From NCBI RefSeq assembly GCF_001540865.1, contig NC_033629.1, forward strand, positions 2,131,490 through 2,195,489: a DNA stretch of 64,000 bases, read 5' to 3'. The notes under the pieces were generated by a model. That model was not told the DNA's origin and did not search any database. It was given only the letters and a program-made list of their open reading frames with translations. The translations under genes were made by a program, and so were the position numbers. This document shows, in pieces, positions 26,922-38,223 of the stretch. Source of the DNA: Ananas comosus. Taxonomy: Eukaryota > Streptophyta > Magnoliopsida > Poales > Bromeliaceae. The stretch's first letter is position 1. Each line of letters opens with the position of its first letter.

Positions 26922-28458
26922 ATAGTTTGTTCTCATCTCTCTCTCTCTCTCTTTACTTCTTTTTTCTTTTTTTTTTCTGAATGGGTTTCTTATCTCTCAT
27001 GGGTGGTAAAATTACTACTATCTCTTTGTTAGACACTAAGTTTTTGATGAGCCATCCATTTGTGGCCTCTGTTGATTGGTGAAGAACAGAATATGGAAGG
27101 AAGTAGATAATATATATGGTACCAAAACGAACCTGTCAGGGGGTACTTACTAACCCGGACAAACTTGAAGGTGATGTAATACTTTACGTGATTGCTTTCA
27201 TTGTAATTTCTAGTCATCATCAGTGTAAATTCTTTAGGTTTTGCTTTGCTAGACGAAACCGATGTAACATATGGTTCCATCATTTTGAAAGTACTAATTT
27301 AAATTAGTTATGTCAAACTGACCTGTGTAGTATACAAGGCATGGTTTCAATCGATCAATATGGTTGTGACATTATAGATATGCAAATCTTGAAAAGTTGT
27401 TATGTAGCAAGGTTTTCTGCGTGTTTAAGTTATCTTTCTTCAATTCTTACTCAATTTTTTTTTTTTTTAGTTTGGTTCCTATTTGCCTTTTTGTTTATTC
27501 ATAAAATTTAGGAACAAAGCATGTAAAAAGCATCCGCAAATAGAGATATACTGTTCCGTCATGCCCTAGAAGTTATCTGGTATCTTTAGAGATCCTACTT
27601 TAAGTGGGGAGAGCTTTTTGGCGAAAGAAATCGAAGGCCAGAAGAGCACTGAAATTAACTTCTTGGTTATTGTTAACTTTATAGGAGAAGAACACCTTTT
27701 TCGTAAGAACAGCATATGTGAGAGACTTCATCATTTGTATCGCTCTAATTAGAAAATTCTTATTGGAAATCAATGCGTTATATCGTTGGCTTTCCATCCT
27801 CATATTTGTTTAGCTTTGTAATTCCTAAAAGAGATTAATGTTCTGAGTTTATTGTATCCTTGTCCATCTTATTTGTATCAGTAACAGTTTTCCCTGACTA
27901 TACAATATAAGCTGCTGTTGCTTTTTGCCTTTGGTTCTTATCTTATTTTTCTGGATATTTCAACTAGGCTTCATGTTTGACTATGACTATGAAGGAATTA
28001 TTAGTTAAAAACTTTTTGATATATCCTAACCATACTCCTCTAAAAATAAAGAGATTACAATAAAAACTTTTTTAGCTTTTGCCTATTTACCCATGCTGGT
28101 AAACGAGAAGTAAAAAAAAAGTAAATAAAAAGACAAAAAGTAGAACAAAAATAGCACAAATCAAATCAATCAACACGGCCTTTTTATACACAAAACTCAA
28201 ATCAAATTATATCAAGCTCAGAATCAACAAATCAGTGTTGTCTTGGCATCTATACAAGTCTGTCTATACAACTCACTCCTGCACATCACCATGAGAAACA
28301 GCTCTCCAATCCTGACTAAAAACACAGAGAAGAGAAGAGGAGAAAAATTACAAATCAAAGATGATCTCACCCCAAAATCCACAAACACAACAACTGCCCT
28401 GCATCTTCTGTAACAGAATCAAGAATAGGAGGAAATCAGCTTCGCAGTCGCGTGTCGG
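26922..28458. other. FRS and GTD-binding convergent 3' regions
   Basis: The plus-strand FRS and the minus-strand GTD-binding gene converge across this 1.5 kb. It holds a CT repeat (26937-26953), a T run (27456-27470) and otherwise ordinary AT-rich sequence, presumably both 3' UTRs. I see no additional gene. Confidence 0.55.
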
Positions 28459-30766
28459 TCACCCTTGTGGTCTCGAGAGCAATCTCCACTGGCTCATTCT
28501 AGGGGACTTGTCCAAAAGTAGCAGTAACCCAACATTGTAATTTGATAAGCCCAGTGTATATCTGATGATAGAATTGATGCAATCCCAATTATCAAGATCG
28601 TCTATATTAGCGAACATAGATTAGAGCAGAATCACAAGTAAAACTGGTTGACGGTAATGTACCTGCTTCGAGAAGCTTTCCTTCTCCAACAGAACAGCGA
28701 GCATATCCACTGCAGGGATAACAAATCAGAAAACATTACTTCTTATTCAGAAGAACTTGCAAATCATGAAGACATGGCAAACAGCTCAAAAGGAATAGCC
28801 GGCCGCGAAAGGAATACTAGATTCCCTGATGTAGCAGGACACAGAAACTAACAGATTTGAAACAATTGTAGGCCACTCTATCAACTCTTAACGCAACACA
28901 CAAATGGAATGGAAATTTAGGAGAGAGTGATTTTACTTCTTTAGCATCAAATCTTAGAATTAGCCGCAGTATTTCTAGTGCAAATAAACTAGAAAGTAAA
29001 TGTGAGCTGATCAACAATTCACAACAGTCACAAAGCAAGCTAATCACAACAAAATCAGAATTATACTGAGGATCCTCATATTAGGAGAGCAATAAAGACC
29101 ATATGAATTAAGTTCTAAACAAAACAACATAAGACAGAGTGATAATTTTCACATGATTACTATTCTAATCATTAACACACATTCATATACCAACACTAGA
29201 TTATCTCCTAATGGTTCAGATTTTTTGAGAGGAGAAAATTTCATCCTATTACTCACATATTCTAATATTGATCTCTAATCTATAGCTAAGATGCATGGCT
29301 ATAGACCTTGTTCATCAAACGCAATATCAACTTTCTAAATTCGGGCTACAATCTAACACCAAGCAAAAATTTCATTATAAACATTCCGTGTCCACAAACA
29401 AGTATAAAAAAACAACCAAAACACTACACAAATCAACTAAGAAAACAACAATGGTAATCTTAATCTAAGTAAAGATCATTAATTTGTTGAAAGGAAAGCC
29501 CAAAAAAACTACCTTAAAAATGGCGATAATGGAGAAGGTGTCAACGGGCGATCTCCTCCGCTTGGCGACCATGCTCGTCCTCTCCATGGCGAACTCCTTG
29601 CAGAGGCGCTGCGCGATCTCCCGCACCAGCGCGAGCCGCGCCATCTCCGCCCCCATCCCCACCATCGCCCGCCTCATCGCCTCCCCTTCCGCCTCCAACG
29701 CCTCCACTCTCGCGCTCAGCTTCTTCACCTCCACCCTCTCCCCCGCGCCGCTCCCTCCGTCCCCCGAAACCCTAACGCTCGGCGCCCCGTACACCGCGTC
29801 GATGGTGTACACCCTATCGCCGTCGTCGTCGTCGTCCCATTTGCCGTCGCCGTCCGAGGGGGTCGGGATCTCCGCGGTGCACGAGGGGAGCTCCTCCGCA
29901 TCGATCGGCTCCGCCGCGCCCTTCTCCGAGCGCTGCGGCGATCGGGGGGACTCGACGAGGGGGTAGGGCTCGCGGAGCTCCCCCGACCCACGGAGATCGT
30001 CGTCGTCGTCGTCATCCTCCTCCTCGCGATCGGATTCGCCATGGTCGACAATGGCGACGGGGCCATCATCGTCGTCGTCGTCATCGAGGGGGATGCGGTG
30101 GCGTCGGAGGAGGTCGCGGTAGGTTTCAATGGCGAGCTCCCGCCGCGCGAGCTCCTCCTCGAGATCCCTCGCGAAGCTCCTGAAGCGGCGCGCCTCCGCC
30201 TCCGCCGCCTCCTTCTCCCGCTCCAGCCGCTGCGTCCTCTCCATCGCCTCCTCCAAAGCCCTCGCCGTCGCATCATCATCGTCTCCGACCGTGTCGGACT
30301 CTAATCTCGCAATTCTCGATTCCGAGATCGGATCCTGCGCGTCGCATCCACCGCAATCGTCGTCGTCGTCGTCGTCGTCCTCGGGCCGGGCGAGGAGATC
30401 TTCGAGGGAGAGGATCTGGGCGTGGAGGTGCTGGATCTGCTCCTCGGCGAATCGCTTCGACTGCCGCGCCTCCATCGCCAGCTCCGCCTTCTCCTGCTGC
30501 AGCCGCAGGATCATCGACATCGTCTCGCTCGCCGCCGTCGACGCCGCGCTCTGCTCCTGCTCCAGCTCCGCCCACAGCTCCTGAATTGTCTCCTCCTGCA
30601 TCCGCACCTTCTCCCGCAGCTCCTCCGCCGCCGCCGCATCCTCGCTCTCCACCTCCGCATCGAGCTTCCGCTTCACCGCTCGCCGCCACGCCGGTGGGCC
30701 GCGGTAGCAGCAGAAGGGGCAAGCGCACGGGCACAGTGCTGCCGCCGCCGCCTCCTCCGCCGCCAT
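28459..30766 (-). CDS. GTD-binding (DUF593) coiled-coil protein, myosin-binding family
   Basis: DUF593/GTD-binding proteins bind the globular tail of plant class XI myosins and tether them to vesicles. Three exons, 29513-30766, 28663-28709 and 28459-28561, give 467 aa. The N-terminus has a Cys-rich CPCACPFCCYRGPPAWRRAV followed by a long coiled coil. The coiled coil contains the family core EETIQELWAELEQEQSAAST and LRLQQEKAELAMEARQSKRF with AEEQIQHLHAQILSLEDLL. Several aspartate runs (GAC/GAT tracts, for example near 30360 and 30000) interrupt the acidic middle region. A second coiled coil is RVEALEAEGEAMRRAMVGMG. Exon 2 (47 nt) and exon 3 encode KWICSLFCWRRKASRSRYTL then GLSNYNVGLLLLLDKSPRMS, the conserved C-terminal tail of this subfamily. 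No obvious N-terminal membrane segment is present, unlike many MyoB proteins. The ATG at 30766 is preferred over the in-frame ATG at 30784 by context only. Confidence 0.87.
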
Positions 30767-31240
30767 TGAAGATCGAGAATTCAATAGAATTCAGGTACTA
30801 CTATTCTCTTCTTCTTGTTCTTATTCTCATTTTTGGTAATTTAGGATAAATAAGCAATTTGGAATTATGTAGAAAAATTAATTAAACTGAGCTTATTGAG
30901 AAGTGGATGGAACAGTCGAAATGGATAAATTAATCCTGAAGAATAAAACGACTTATTCTCCAGGCGGAATAATAAAATTATTATTCTGGCTATTAAAAAA
31001 AAGGGGATTGGATTCGGGTTAGGAGTTTTTACGTAGCGGGAAACCAACCGCTGCTGTGACCGTTGGTTGCGTCGAAATCCGTGAAAAAGATATCTATTCA
31101 TGGGCTAAAACTCGCTGGGAATGGGAAATATGGAATAAGATAAAGAATAGAGTGTGAGAATAGTAGTTTACAGAGAATAGAGTTGCAGAACAAATTAGTT
31201 GTTCTGGGCCTTTTTTAAGTGTTGTTTATAAAAGAAACTT

Positions 31241-31485
31241 AGGTTTAGTTTGATATTAAAGTCCAGCTGACGCTATTAGATAAAATAGAGTTGGGATAAA
31301 AGTATATATGGATATGCTTCTGCGTTTTTAGATGGAACCGTAGAAAATATATTATAACCGACTCATCGTGATATGCGAAACGTAATATTATGTACGAAAA
31401 CAAATCGAGTATTTTTTCATCGTACTTTTTCACCGCACATAACGCAATCTTTTCGCAATCTTTTCGCAATCTCAAACAAAGCCTA
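31241..31485. mobile_element. TIR miniature element, copy 1 of 2
   Basis: The ends read AGGTTTAGTTTGATATT and, inverted, TTAGGCTTTGTTTGAGATT. Conserved inner words shared with 39077-39308 include TATTAGATAAAATAGAGTTG, CGACTCATCG and CACCGCA. The right end contains a small slippage repeat of TTTTCGCAATC (31447-31470). Probably PIF/Harbinger-type by its GTTTGG-like ends and TTA/TAA flanks, but the TSD is not clean. Confidence 0.6.
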
Positions 31486-31501
31486 ACTAATAATTAAACT
31501 A

Positions 31502-31672
31502 TGGCCTTAGCACCAATCTTCCCTAGCTCAAGTGACAGAGAGCTTGATGGTGGGTACTCGAGATTCCAAGTTCGAATCCTAGTTGATTTATATTTCTAGC
31601 AAAATTTATTTCTAAAAAAAATAAACGAAACAGATAACATATATACTACTTTTTCTCTCCCAAAAAAAAAAA
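31502..31672 (+). mobile_element. tRNA-derived SINE (plus copy, with A and B boxes)
   Basis: A tRNA-like head has A box TAGCTCAAGTGACAGAG (31524-31540) and B box AAGTTCGAATCC (31568-31579), the internal Pol III promoter. The body is TAGTTGATTTATATTTCTAG, followed by the tail AAATAAACGAAACAGATAAC and TTTTTCTCTCCC, and an A11 run at 31661-31671. This is the best-preserved head of the three copies in the window. Confidence 0.75.
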
Positions 31673-32235
31673 ACTATGGCTTTAGCAAAGTATCAGAGGA
31701 ATCTTCACTGCTCATCATCGGCGAGATGAGTTTGCATCATTCAATACGAAGGGATTCATTTCGCTGCTAATGAGCGGCGGAATCAACCCAGTGTGTAGTA
31801 GATTTCTCTATTGTAGGGAAGCGGCACTCGAGCGTTGGTGCCGTTATTAAAAATATTATTTGATATTGACAGATAGATAGATTATTTTACTATAGTAGAT
31901 TAGTTAGCATCAATTTACTATTCAAGGAGGGGTGTTGACCTGATTTAGTGAATTTGATTTGATTTTTAGTGAAAGTGAGTATGTTAGTACGAATAGTGGG
32001 GGAATGCCCGTAAAAATATCACTACTCACTTGCTTCCAATTTTTGTAGTGTTTGAATGTCTAGGGTTTAGAAATAATTGATGGAACAGTAGTAGATCTAA
32101 GGATGAAGCATTTTAACTCAACTCACTTTAGTATAACTTCACATTTAGATTAACTACTTGATCTCAGCCCCACTTTTCTGAGGATGAGTAGGGTAAAATC
32201 TACATATAGTCCTCATACTATCCTGTTATTGCCAT

Positions 32236-32270
<35 letters not shown>

Positions 32271-32810
32271 CTGCACTACTCATTTAAATACTTTGATGTT
32301 TGGCAATTGCAGGAATTGAAAATTATTTTGCGTGAATGGAGTGAAAATTGTGAGCTAGCCCTTAAAACAATATATTATTTAAGCACTATAGTCTTTGGAT
32401 TTTTGTTTAATGTATTATAATTTGATCTCTAATAGCTTTAGAAGAAGGTGATATTTTCCTGTCGAAGACCCTTTTGACCCTATTTTTAAATACGATAGAA
32501 CACAAAAATAGTCATTTTAGAGGGGCAAGCCACCTAGATAACAAAATGTTTTTTTTTTTTTGCCCTTTTTACCTTTTTTTCACTATTTTTTATTACAATT
32601 ATATCTTTTATTTAAACTGTCCACTGTTAAAAAAATCGTCTTAGTTTACCAAAAAAAAAAAAGAGGCTTAATGCTTCTTCGGAGGGGAGATCACGTTGAT
32701 GATTTCTCCAAAAGCTCTATTTTAAAAAGTGAACAAATCAACTTTTTTTTGTTTAAATGAAGGAAAAGGGTGTGGGATGAGATCATACACAGCTAACTAT
32801 TAATCCTCTA
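31673..32810. other. AT-rich spacer with long poly-T
   Basis: No gene recognised. A T run of about 34 at 32238-32271 and shorter T and A runs (32549-32560, 32650-32661) could be tails of decayed retroposons on the minus or plus strand. I could not identify their bodies. Confidence 0.5.
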
Positions 32811-32889
32811 ATTTATTGCACACTCCTATTTTATAGTACTCGTGGATTTGACACAAATAAATATCTCTTTTCCCAAACAATTTGTTGTT

Positions 32890-32900
<11 letters not shown>
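32811..32900. repeat. ~90-bp direct repeat, copy 1 (copy 2 at 33614-33702)
   Basis: TAATTTATTGCACACTCC, then TATAGTACTCGTGGATTTGA through CAATTTGTTGTTC, recurs almost unchanged 0.8 kb downstream. Each copy runs into a (TA)n tract. The spacing holds a foldback element plus a truncated relative. A duplication created around or after that insertion is plausible. Confidence 0.8.

Positions 32901-32968
<68 letters not shown>
32897..32968. repeat. (TA)n(GA)n compound microsatellite
   Basis: About 24 bp of TA followed by about 48 bp of GA, directly abutting the left arm of the foldback element at 32969. Confidence 0.9.
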
Positions 32969-32971
<3 letters not shown>

Positions 32972-33510
32972 AGTCTCCTATATTATCTATAGTACCGAGA
33001 CTCTGGTGCTATAGTCTCGTTTTCAATCTTAGAGTGTTCAAATCAACGATCCACACAGTTAAAACTGATCTAGAGTATTTAAAGTTTTTAGAAATAAAAT
33101 TTTATATTTTTTCGACATAGTTTACTTCATGATCAAACCATCTCAAAATTGTCACTTTTCAAAGGCTACTATGGCGAGTTTGGAGTTTGACGGCGTAGAA
33201 GAATCTAAATTTCTTGAAATTTTGATAGAAAATACTTTAAACTATCTAGATTAAGGTTAACATTCTTGATCTTGAATTTAAAAGTCTTATGCTCAAATTT
33301 TAAAGATTATTCAATTTTCACCGTCTATTTTGACATAATTTATTTACTAAGTAAATGATGTCGAAAAAAACTAAAATTTTATTCCTAAAAACTTCATATA
33401 CCCTAGATCATATTTAACGGTGTGGATCATTAATTTGAACACCCTAAGATCGAAAACAAGACTGTAGTACCGGAGCTCCGGTACTATAGATAGTATAGTA
33501 ACCTAATTTT
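32969..33510. mobile_element. Nearly fully palindromic foldback element
   Basis: The two arms match over roughly 180 bp. Left: ATTATCTATAGTACCGAG, GTGTTCAAATCAACGATCCA, AAATAAAATTTTA. Inverted right: ACTATCTATAGTACCGGA, GTGTTCAAATTAATGATCCA, GAATAAAATTTTA. No coding sequence. It is bounded by (TA)n(GA)n on the left and (TA)n at 33513-33531 on the right. Confidence 0.75.
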
Positions 33511-33693
33511 ATATATATATATATATATATAGAATCCAGCTATGGTGCTTGTAAAAGCACTAAGCACTATCATCATAACCGCACAACTCTTAATCTAAGG
33601 ACTACAAACCTATAATTTATTGCAGACTCCTATTTTATAGTACTCGTGGATTTGACACAAATAAATATCTCTTTTCCCAAACAATTTGTTGTC

Positions 33694-33696
<3 letters not shown>

Positions 33697-33747
<51 letters not shown>

Positions 33748-33796
33748 ACGTAATTAACTACACCTGGGCATCATCATCATCATCATCATCATCATT
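33697..33796. repeat. (TA)25 and (CAT)9 microsatellites
   Basis: About 48 bp of TA (33697-33745) and about nine CAT units (33769-33796). Both are in non-coding spacer. Confidence 0.88.
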
Positions 33797-34138
33797 ACAA
33801 AGTAAATGTATAATCACATCCAGTTACGTACACCAAGAGATTAATTAAAAAGCACAGGAACTACAATTCAGCATCTATGATCAAATCAATTAATTACATT
33901 ATTATATTGTTAATGACCTAAGTTTGATCCAATAAGAGACTTCATTGAAGGAGTGAAGAACAGGTGATTCATATATTTTTTCTCTCTTAATTTTCATATA
34001 GCTAAGTCTGATTAAACCAAGAGAATCGAATATTATCAGATGCTAACTCTATGCTTATTGGATTGCCCCGTGCCAAAGTAATCCGCAAATTAGCAGAGGA
34101 AGTCTTCTCAATCGTTGGACGAGATCCTTTAATTGAGG

Positions 34139-34269
34139 TCATTTTTTTTTTNTTTAAAAGTTTCAAATGCTTTAGATCATATTTAACCGAGTGGATTGTC
34201 GATTCGGAAGCCTCATCATTAAAAACAATTTATGAGTACGAAGGGCTCAATACTCATAAGAGTATAGTA

Positions 34270-34320
<51 letters not shown>
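34139..34320. repeat. Truncated foldback right arm, ~118 bp identical to 34746-34863
   Basis: From TTTAAAAGTTTCAAATGC (34154) through AGAGTATAGTAACCC (34273) the sequence is identical by eye to the right arm of the next element. (CT)n(TA)n follows. An N at 34152 sits exactly at the left border of the identity. Either a very recent duplication or an assembly artefact is possible. Confidence 0.8.
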
Positions 34321-34322
<2 letters not shown>

Positions 34323-34864
34323 GAGTTCGGCTACTATACTTTTATAAGTACGATCGCCCTCGTACTCATAAGTTGTTTTCGATGATAGAGTTTCCGAATC
34401 GACGATCCATATCGTTAAACATTATTTAGAATATTTAAAACTTAGAAATCAAATTTCATAATTTTTCGACCTCATTTACCTCACGATAAAAAATTCACAA
34501 AATTGACAATTTTTAACGGCCGATATGGAATACTTGCTAGTTTAACGGTGTAAAAGAATTGGAATAGGTTGAATTTTTGATAGAGTCAAAAATTTTATTC
34601 ACTACCTATATAAAGATCAATAACTCCGATCTTAAATTGAAGTATCCGATCATCCATTTTTAGGATGTCTTTTGATTTTGACCATTCATTTTATGTCCGT
34701 TTGATGGACTTTATTGTGATTTTGAAAAATTACAAAATTTATTTTTTAAAAGTTTCAAATGCTTTAGATCATATTTAACCGAGTGGATTGTCGATTCGGA
34801 AGCCTCATCATTAAAAACAATTTATGAGTACGAAGGGCTCAATACTCATAAGAGTATAGTAACC

Positions 34865-34895
<31 letters not shown>
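34321..34895. mobile_element. Complete foldback element flanked by CT/TA tracts
   Basis: Left arm AGAGTTCGGCTACTATACTT, CTCGTACTCATAAGTTGTTT, TTCCGAATCGACGATCCA. Inverted right arm AGAGTAGGGTTACTATACTC, TTCGTACTCATAAATTGTTT, TTCCGAATCGACAATCCA. Arms match over about 150 bp. Non-coding. (TA)n precedes it; (CT)n then (TA)n follow at 34869-34914. Confidence 0.78.
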
Positions 34896-34916
<21 letters not shown>

Positions 34917-37189
34917 AGATTTTGTAATATAAAAATATCTAATGCATATGATTTGTTACCTATATCAAGCTCAAAAACTCTGCCTCAGGTTAGTGTTTAG
35001 AATTTATTGAGCTCACCAAAACTGCATAATTAAGTTTGACCAGGTGGTAAATAATAATATATACTCTCCTAAGTGTGGAATTATAAAGGGTGACACAGGT
35101 GGATTATACACACTGGAGCTTGTTCTCTCGGAGGTAATTCTCCTTTTCCACAGTGTGGGTTCTTTATTACCATAAAAAAGATCTTCTAAGGCTTGAAATT
35201 TAATTCAGAATTTTTTTTACTATAATAGTATAATATTTATTTAAAATAGTATTACTTTGTCTGAACAAAATATATAGTATTTAAGGTGTTTAAATCATTT
35301 TTTATAAAAAAAAAATATACAGAGTTAGAGGGAGGGGTTTATAGATTTGGGTTCAATTTTAGTTTACCCTAAAACTATATAGGAATGTGGTTGTTTTGTT
35401 GTATTTTTTGGAAATTCCATAAAAGCCATCTAAGCAACTTTTTTTTCTTGAAAAAATGTAATACTAATTAAAATACTCTAAATTTAAAAAATTCCTTACT
35501 TTTATACGTGTATGAGGAGTTAATTTGAATACAAATTGTTCTTGAAATGGTAACATGTTTTGTAATTAAAAAGAAACAGCTTTTTAATTGAGAGGGTTAA
35601 GAAACTCGGATTTTGCAGGAATGTGTAGGCAAAAAAGTGGATTTTCCAAATATGCATACAAAAATGAAAGCTTGAAAAACTAAAGTAGAGAGAAAAAGGT
35701 CAAAAAAAAGATAATTAGGTGAACTGCAACACAGGCCTTAACTACTTATTTAACTTTCCTTTCATTGTTGGCAACATCTTTTTTCTTTTTTTTTGGGGGG
35801 GTGGGTAAATTGCACGTTTGGTCTACAAGATGGAATTGGTCCTCAAAATTTAATTTATTATAATTTTTAGTTCGAATTCTCAAAATTATAACCTAATTTA
35901 GTTTGACTAAATTTTGACGCATCATTGATACAAAAGCGATGCAACATGTTAATTATTAACGCATCATCAATCGCAATACTTTTAAATCAGTTCTGCATTA
36001 ATAATTTATCAATATTTTGTCGACTAATATAGATTGTGTGACTTAATTTTAATAATTTTGAAAGTTCGAACTAGAAATCACAATAATCTTAAAAGTTTGA
36101 GGGCCAAAGTGTCAATTTTACTTCTTCTTTTTTTTGAAGTACTAGTAACAATTGATAGTGATATTATTTTCCAAGGTGGATTACTTAAGCTACCTAATTA
36201 AAAATATTTTTGAGTTATTCGTTCAAAAAGAAATATTTAAGATAAAATAGGGACCCAACAAAGCAATCATGGAGCAAATAATCAAACGTACCTCCATAAA
36301 TTGGCCTGAGCCCACTTATGTGTCAGCTTTTAAAGCCTTTAATTTGGACTCTCCACTGTAAAGGACCAAAGAGAGTGGTGCCTTTTATCTGTATATGTAC
36401 TTTAAATATGAGAGAAAATTTTGATAAGAAAAACCACATAGGAGATAGTTTAAGAGGGGGTTTAGTAGAGACCCTCTATCTAACTTAGTACTTTTAAACT
36501 GGACAATCAAAGTTAATTTGTAAATTTTTAAAGAGGTACTTTGTGAGAGGATAGGAATCCAAAGAGTAGTTTGCGATACTAGATACTAACAAAAAGAATT
36601 AACTTAGATAATAGATTATTTTTTGTGTGAATGAATTGAATCAGGTAAAGACCTTGGATCTACATAAACCTGATGAACTAAAAGAGAAAGATAACATACT
36701 ACTTGCTTTGTCATTTCTATTTTTTAAGGTCCAAATGTGACGGTTTCGATTTGAATCACATATCAGGCCGGCAACGTTGATAATTATTAGGGTCTTTATT
36801 CCTCTCATGCAATGAGCTCAGCTTAGGGTCTGGTTGTTAATTTGGAGCCAAGGCCTAAGAATCCACTTGACTTTACAGAAACTTAAGATTGCGCCTCCCT
36901 CAAACAATATAGGTTCTCGCGACATTCATCTGAAGTTATGAGTATCCAATGCTAGATTGAATCTAGGATTGTTCAGATCTGAGCAACCTCGCATATAATG
37001 TAAGATTATTTCGTGTACAGAATATTTTTGCACACGAATTATAATATGCACCTAGTATCTGTTCCAAATGAACACTAGTCATAGTGTGGAAGTTACAACT
37101 CTCAGGTACTTATTGAAATACAAATATCCCTTCAATTTTCCCAACAATGGAAGGACACAGTCCACCTCACAACCCAATCCGAACCCGGC
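34896..37189. other. AT-rich spacer before carboxylesterase 3' end
   Basis: No gene supported. It contains the TIR element listed separately at 35805-36121. The last few hundred bases before 37190 would be the 3' UTR of the minus-strand carboxylesterase. Confidence 0.5.
35805..36121. mobile_element. TIR miniature element
   Basis: The left end GGTAAATTGCACGTTTGGTC matches the inverted right end GTAAAATTGACACTTTGGCC. Mirrored inner words include AGTTCGAATTCTCAAAATTA and AGTTCGAACTTTCAAAATTA. No clear TSD and no coding capacity. Confidence 0.65.
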
Positions 37190-38182
37190 TCAGCTGGACC
37201 GGGCGCAACACTCCTCGACGAACCGCTTGACCCTCCGCATGAGCTCGTCGGATGGTTGGGACCAGGGGTCGATGGTGAAGAACCCGTGCTGCTGCCCCTC
37301 GAACTCGACGAGCTCGACCGGCTTCCCCATCCGGCTCAGCCGAGCCGCGTAGTCCGCCCCCCGGTCCCTCAACAGATCCTTCCCCCCGACCACGACCAGC
37401 ACGGGCTCGAACTCGACCGGCTCGAGGCTCGGGCTCTCCGGCCCGAACGGGTTCACCGTCGGGTGGTCCAAACCGAACCCGGCCGGGAGCGCGAGGCGCC
37501 AGTAGCGGTCGTTCAGGTCCCGGTTCAGGAACGCGTCGGCCGGGCACTCCGACTCGGACCGGGTCGGCTGGGCTCCGCCGAAGAAGGGCATGAGGAGGAC
37601 GTACCCGACGACGCGGACCGGGCTCAGCTCGGCCCGGGCGGCGGGGGAGCCGAACCGGACGGCGAGGTGGTGGGCGATGTTCCCTCCAGCGGAGTCGCCG
37701 GAGACGACGACGCGGGCTAGGTCGGCGCCGGAGGAGGCGAGCCAGGGGTCGTCGTCGGCGGAGCGGAGCCAGGCGAGGGCGGCGGCGGCGTCGAGGAGGG
37801 CGGCGGGGAGGGGGTCTTCGGGGGCGAGGCGGTAGTCGGGGGCGACGACGAGGGCGCCGAGGGCGGAGGCGAGGCGGAGGCAGTAGTTCTGGCAGTTGGG
37901 CCAGGTGCGGGAGCCGATGCAGAAGCCGCCGCCGTGGAAGTAGAAGAAGACGGGGAGCTTGGCCCCCGCGGGGCGGCAGCGGGGCTTGTAGAGGCGGAGG
38001 TGGAGGCCGTGGCCGGGGTCGAAGAGCGCGTCGCGCCACTCCACGGATCCGTCGTCGCGGACGGGGACGGGGAAGCTGGGGCCCGGGGAGCGGGAGACGG
38101 ACCCGTCGCTGTACACGCGGAGCACGCCGCGGCACTCCTCGACCACGCGGGGAGTGGGGGAGGAGTCGTCGTCGGCGGCCAT
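37190..38182 (-). CDS. Class-I carboxylesterase (CXE, HSL/GID1-like alpha/beta hydrolase)
   Basis: A single-exon gene of 330 aa, typical for plant CXEs, which hydrolyse small esters in the cytosol. Motifs: oxyanion-hole HGGG at 83-86 in VFFYFHGGGFCIGS; nucleophile Ser164 in GDSAGG (162-167); catalytic Asp269 in VVVGGKDLLRDR; His299 in EGQQHGFF. The full Ser-Asp-His triad is present. GID1 gibberellin receptors have lost the His, so this is a probable active esterase and not GID1. It is closest in look to the CXE15-type group, but the substrate is unknown. Codons are extremely GC-rich, which creates long antisense ORFs that I treat as shadows. The start ATG at 38182 fits the family N-terminus (VVEECRGVLRVYSDGSVSRS). 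A telomere-like repeat lies directly upstream in the 5' UTR. Confidence 0.93.
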   Translation of the reverse strand: MAADDDSSPTPRVVEECRGVLRVYSDGSVSRSPGPSFPVPVRDDGSVEWRDALFDPGHGLHLRLYKPRCRPAGAKLPVFFYFHGGGFCIGSRTWPNCQNYCLRLASALGALVVAPDYRLAPEDPLPAALLDAAAALAWLRSADDDPWLASSGADLARVVVSGDSAGGNIAHHLAVRFGSPAARAELSPVRVVGYVLLMPFFGGAQPTRSESECPADAFLNRDLNDRYWRLALPAGFGLDHPTVNPFGPESPSLEPVEFEPVLVVVGGKDLLRDRGADYAARLSRMGKPVELVEFEGQQHGFFTIDPWSQPSDELMRRVKRFVEECCARSS

Positions 38183-38193
38183 GGCGATGGAGA

Positions 38194-38223
38194 GGGTTAG
38201 GGTTAGGGTTAGGGTTAGGGTTT
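38194..38223. promoter_or_regulatory. TTAGGG-type repeat / telo-box in carboxylesterase 5' UTR
   Basis: Four to five tandem GGGTTA units. On the gene strand this reads TATAAACCCTAACCCTAACC, starting about 45 nt before the ATG. The AAACCCTAA telo-box is a known plant promoter/5' UTR motif bound by telobox-binding (MYB-like) proteins. The unit is 6 bp, not the standard plant 7-bp TTTAGGG. TATAAA overlaps its upstream edge. Confidence 0.75.

Noticed and set aside
29484..30849. ORFs antisense to the GTD-binding gene
   Set aside because: Serine/arginine-rich shadows of Asp/Glu-rich coding DNA, with no motif.
31520..31600. tRNA gene suggested by A and B boxes
   Set aside because: No acceptor stem or anticodon arm can be folded. 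The body and shared tail continue as a SINE with other copies in the window.
37167..38200. Large ORFs overlapping the carboxylesterase (minus second frame of 322 codons; plus frames)
   Set aside because: Arg/Pro- or Gly/Glu-rich translations of a GC-rich gene. Only the 330-aa frame has HGGG, GDSAGG and the Asp/His.
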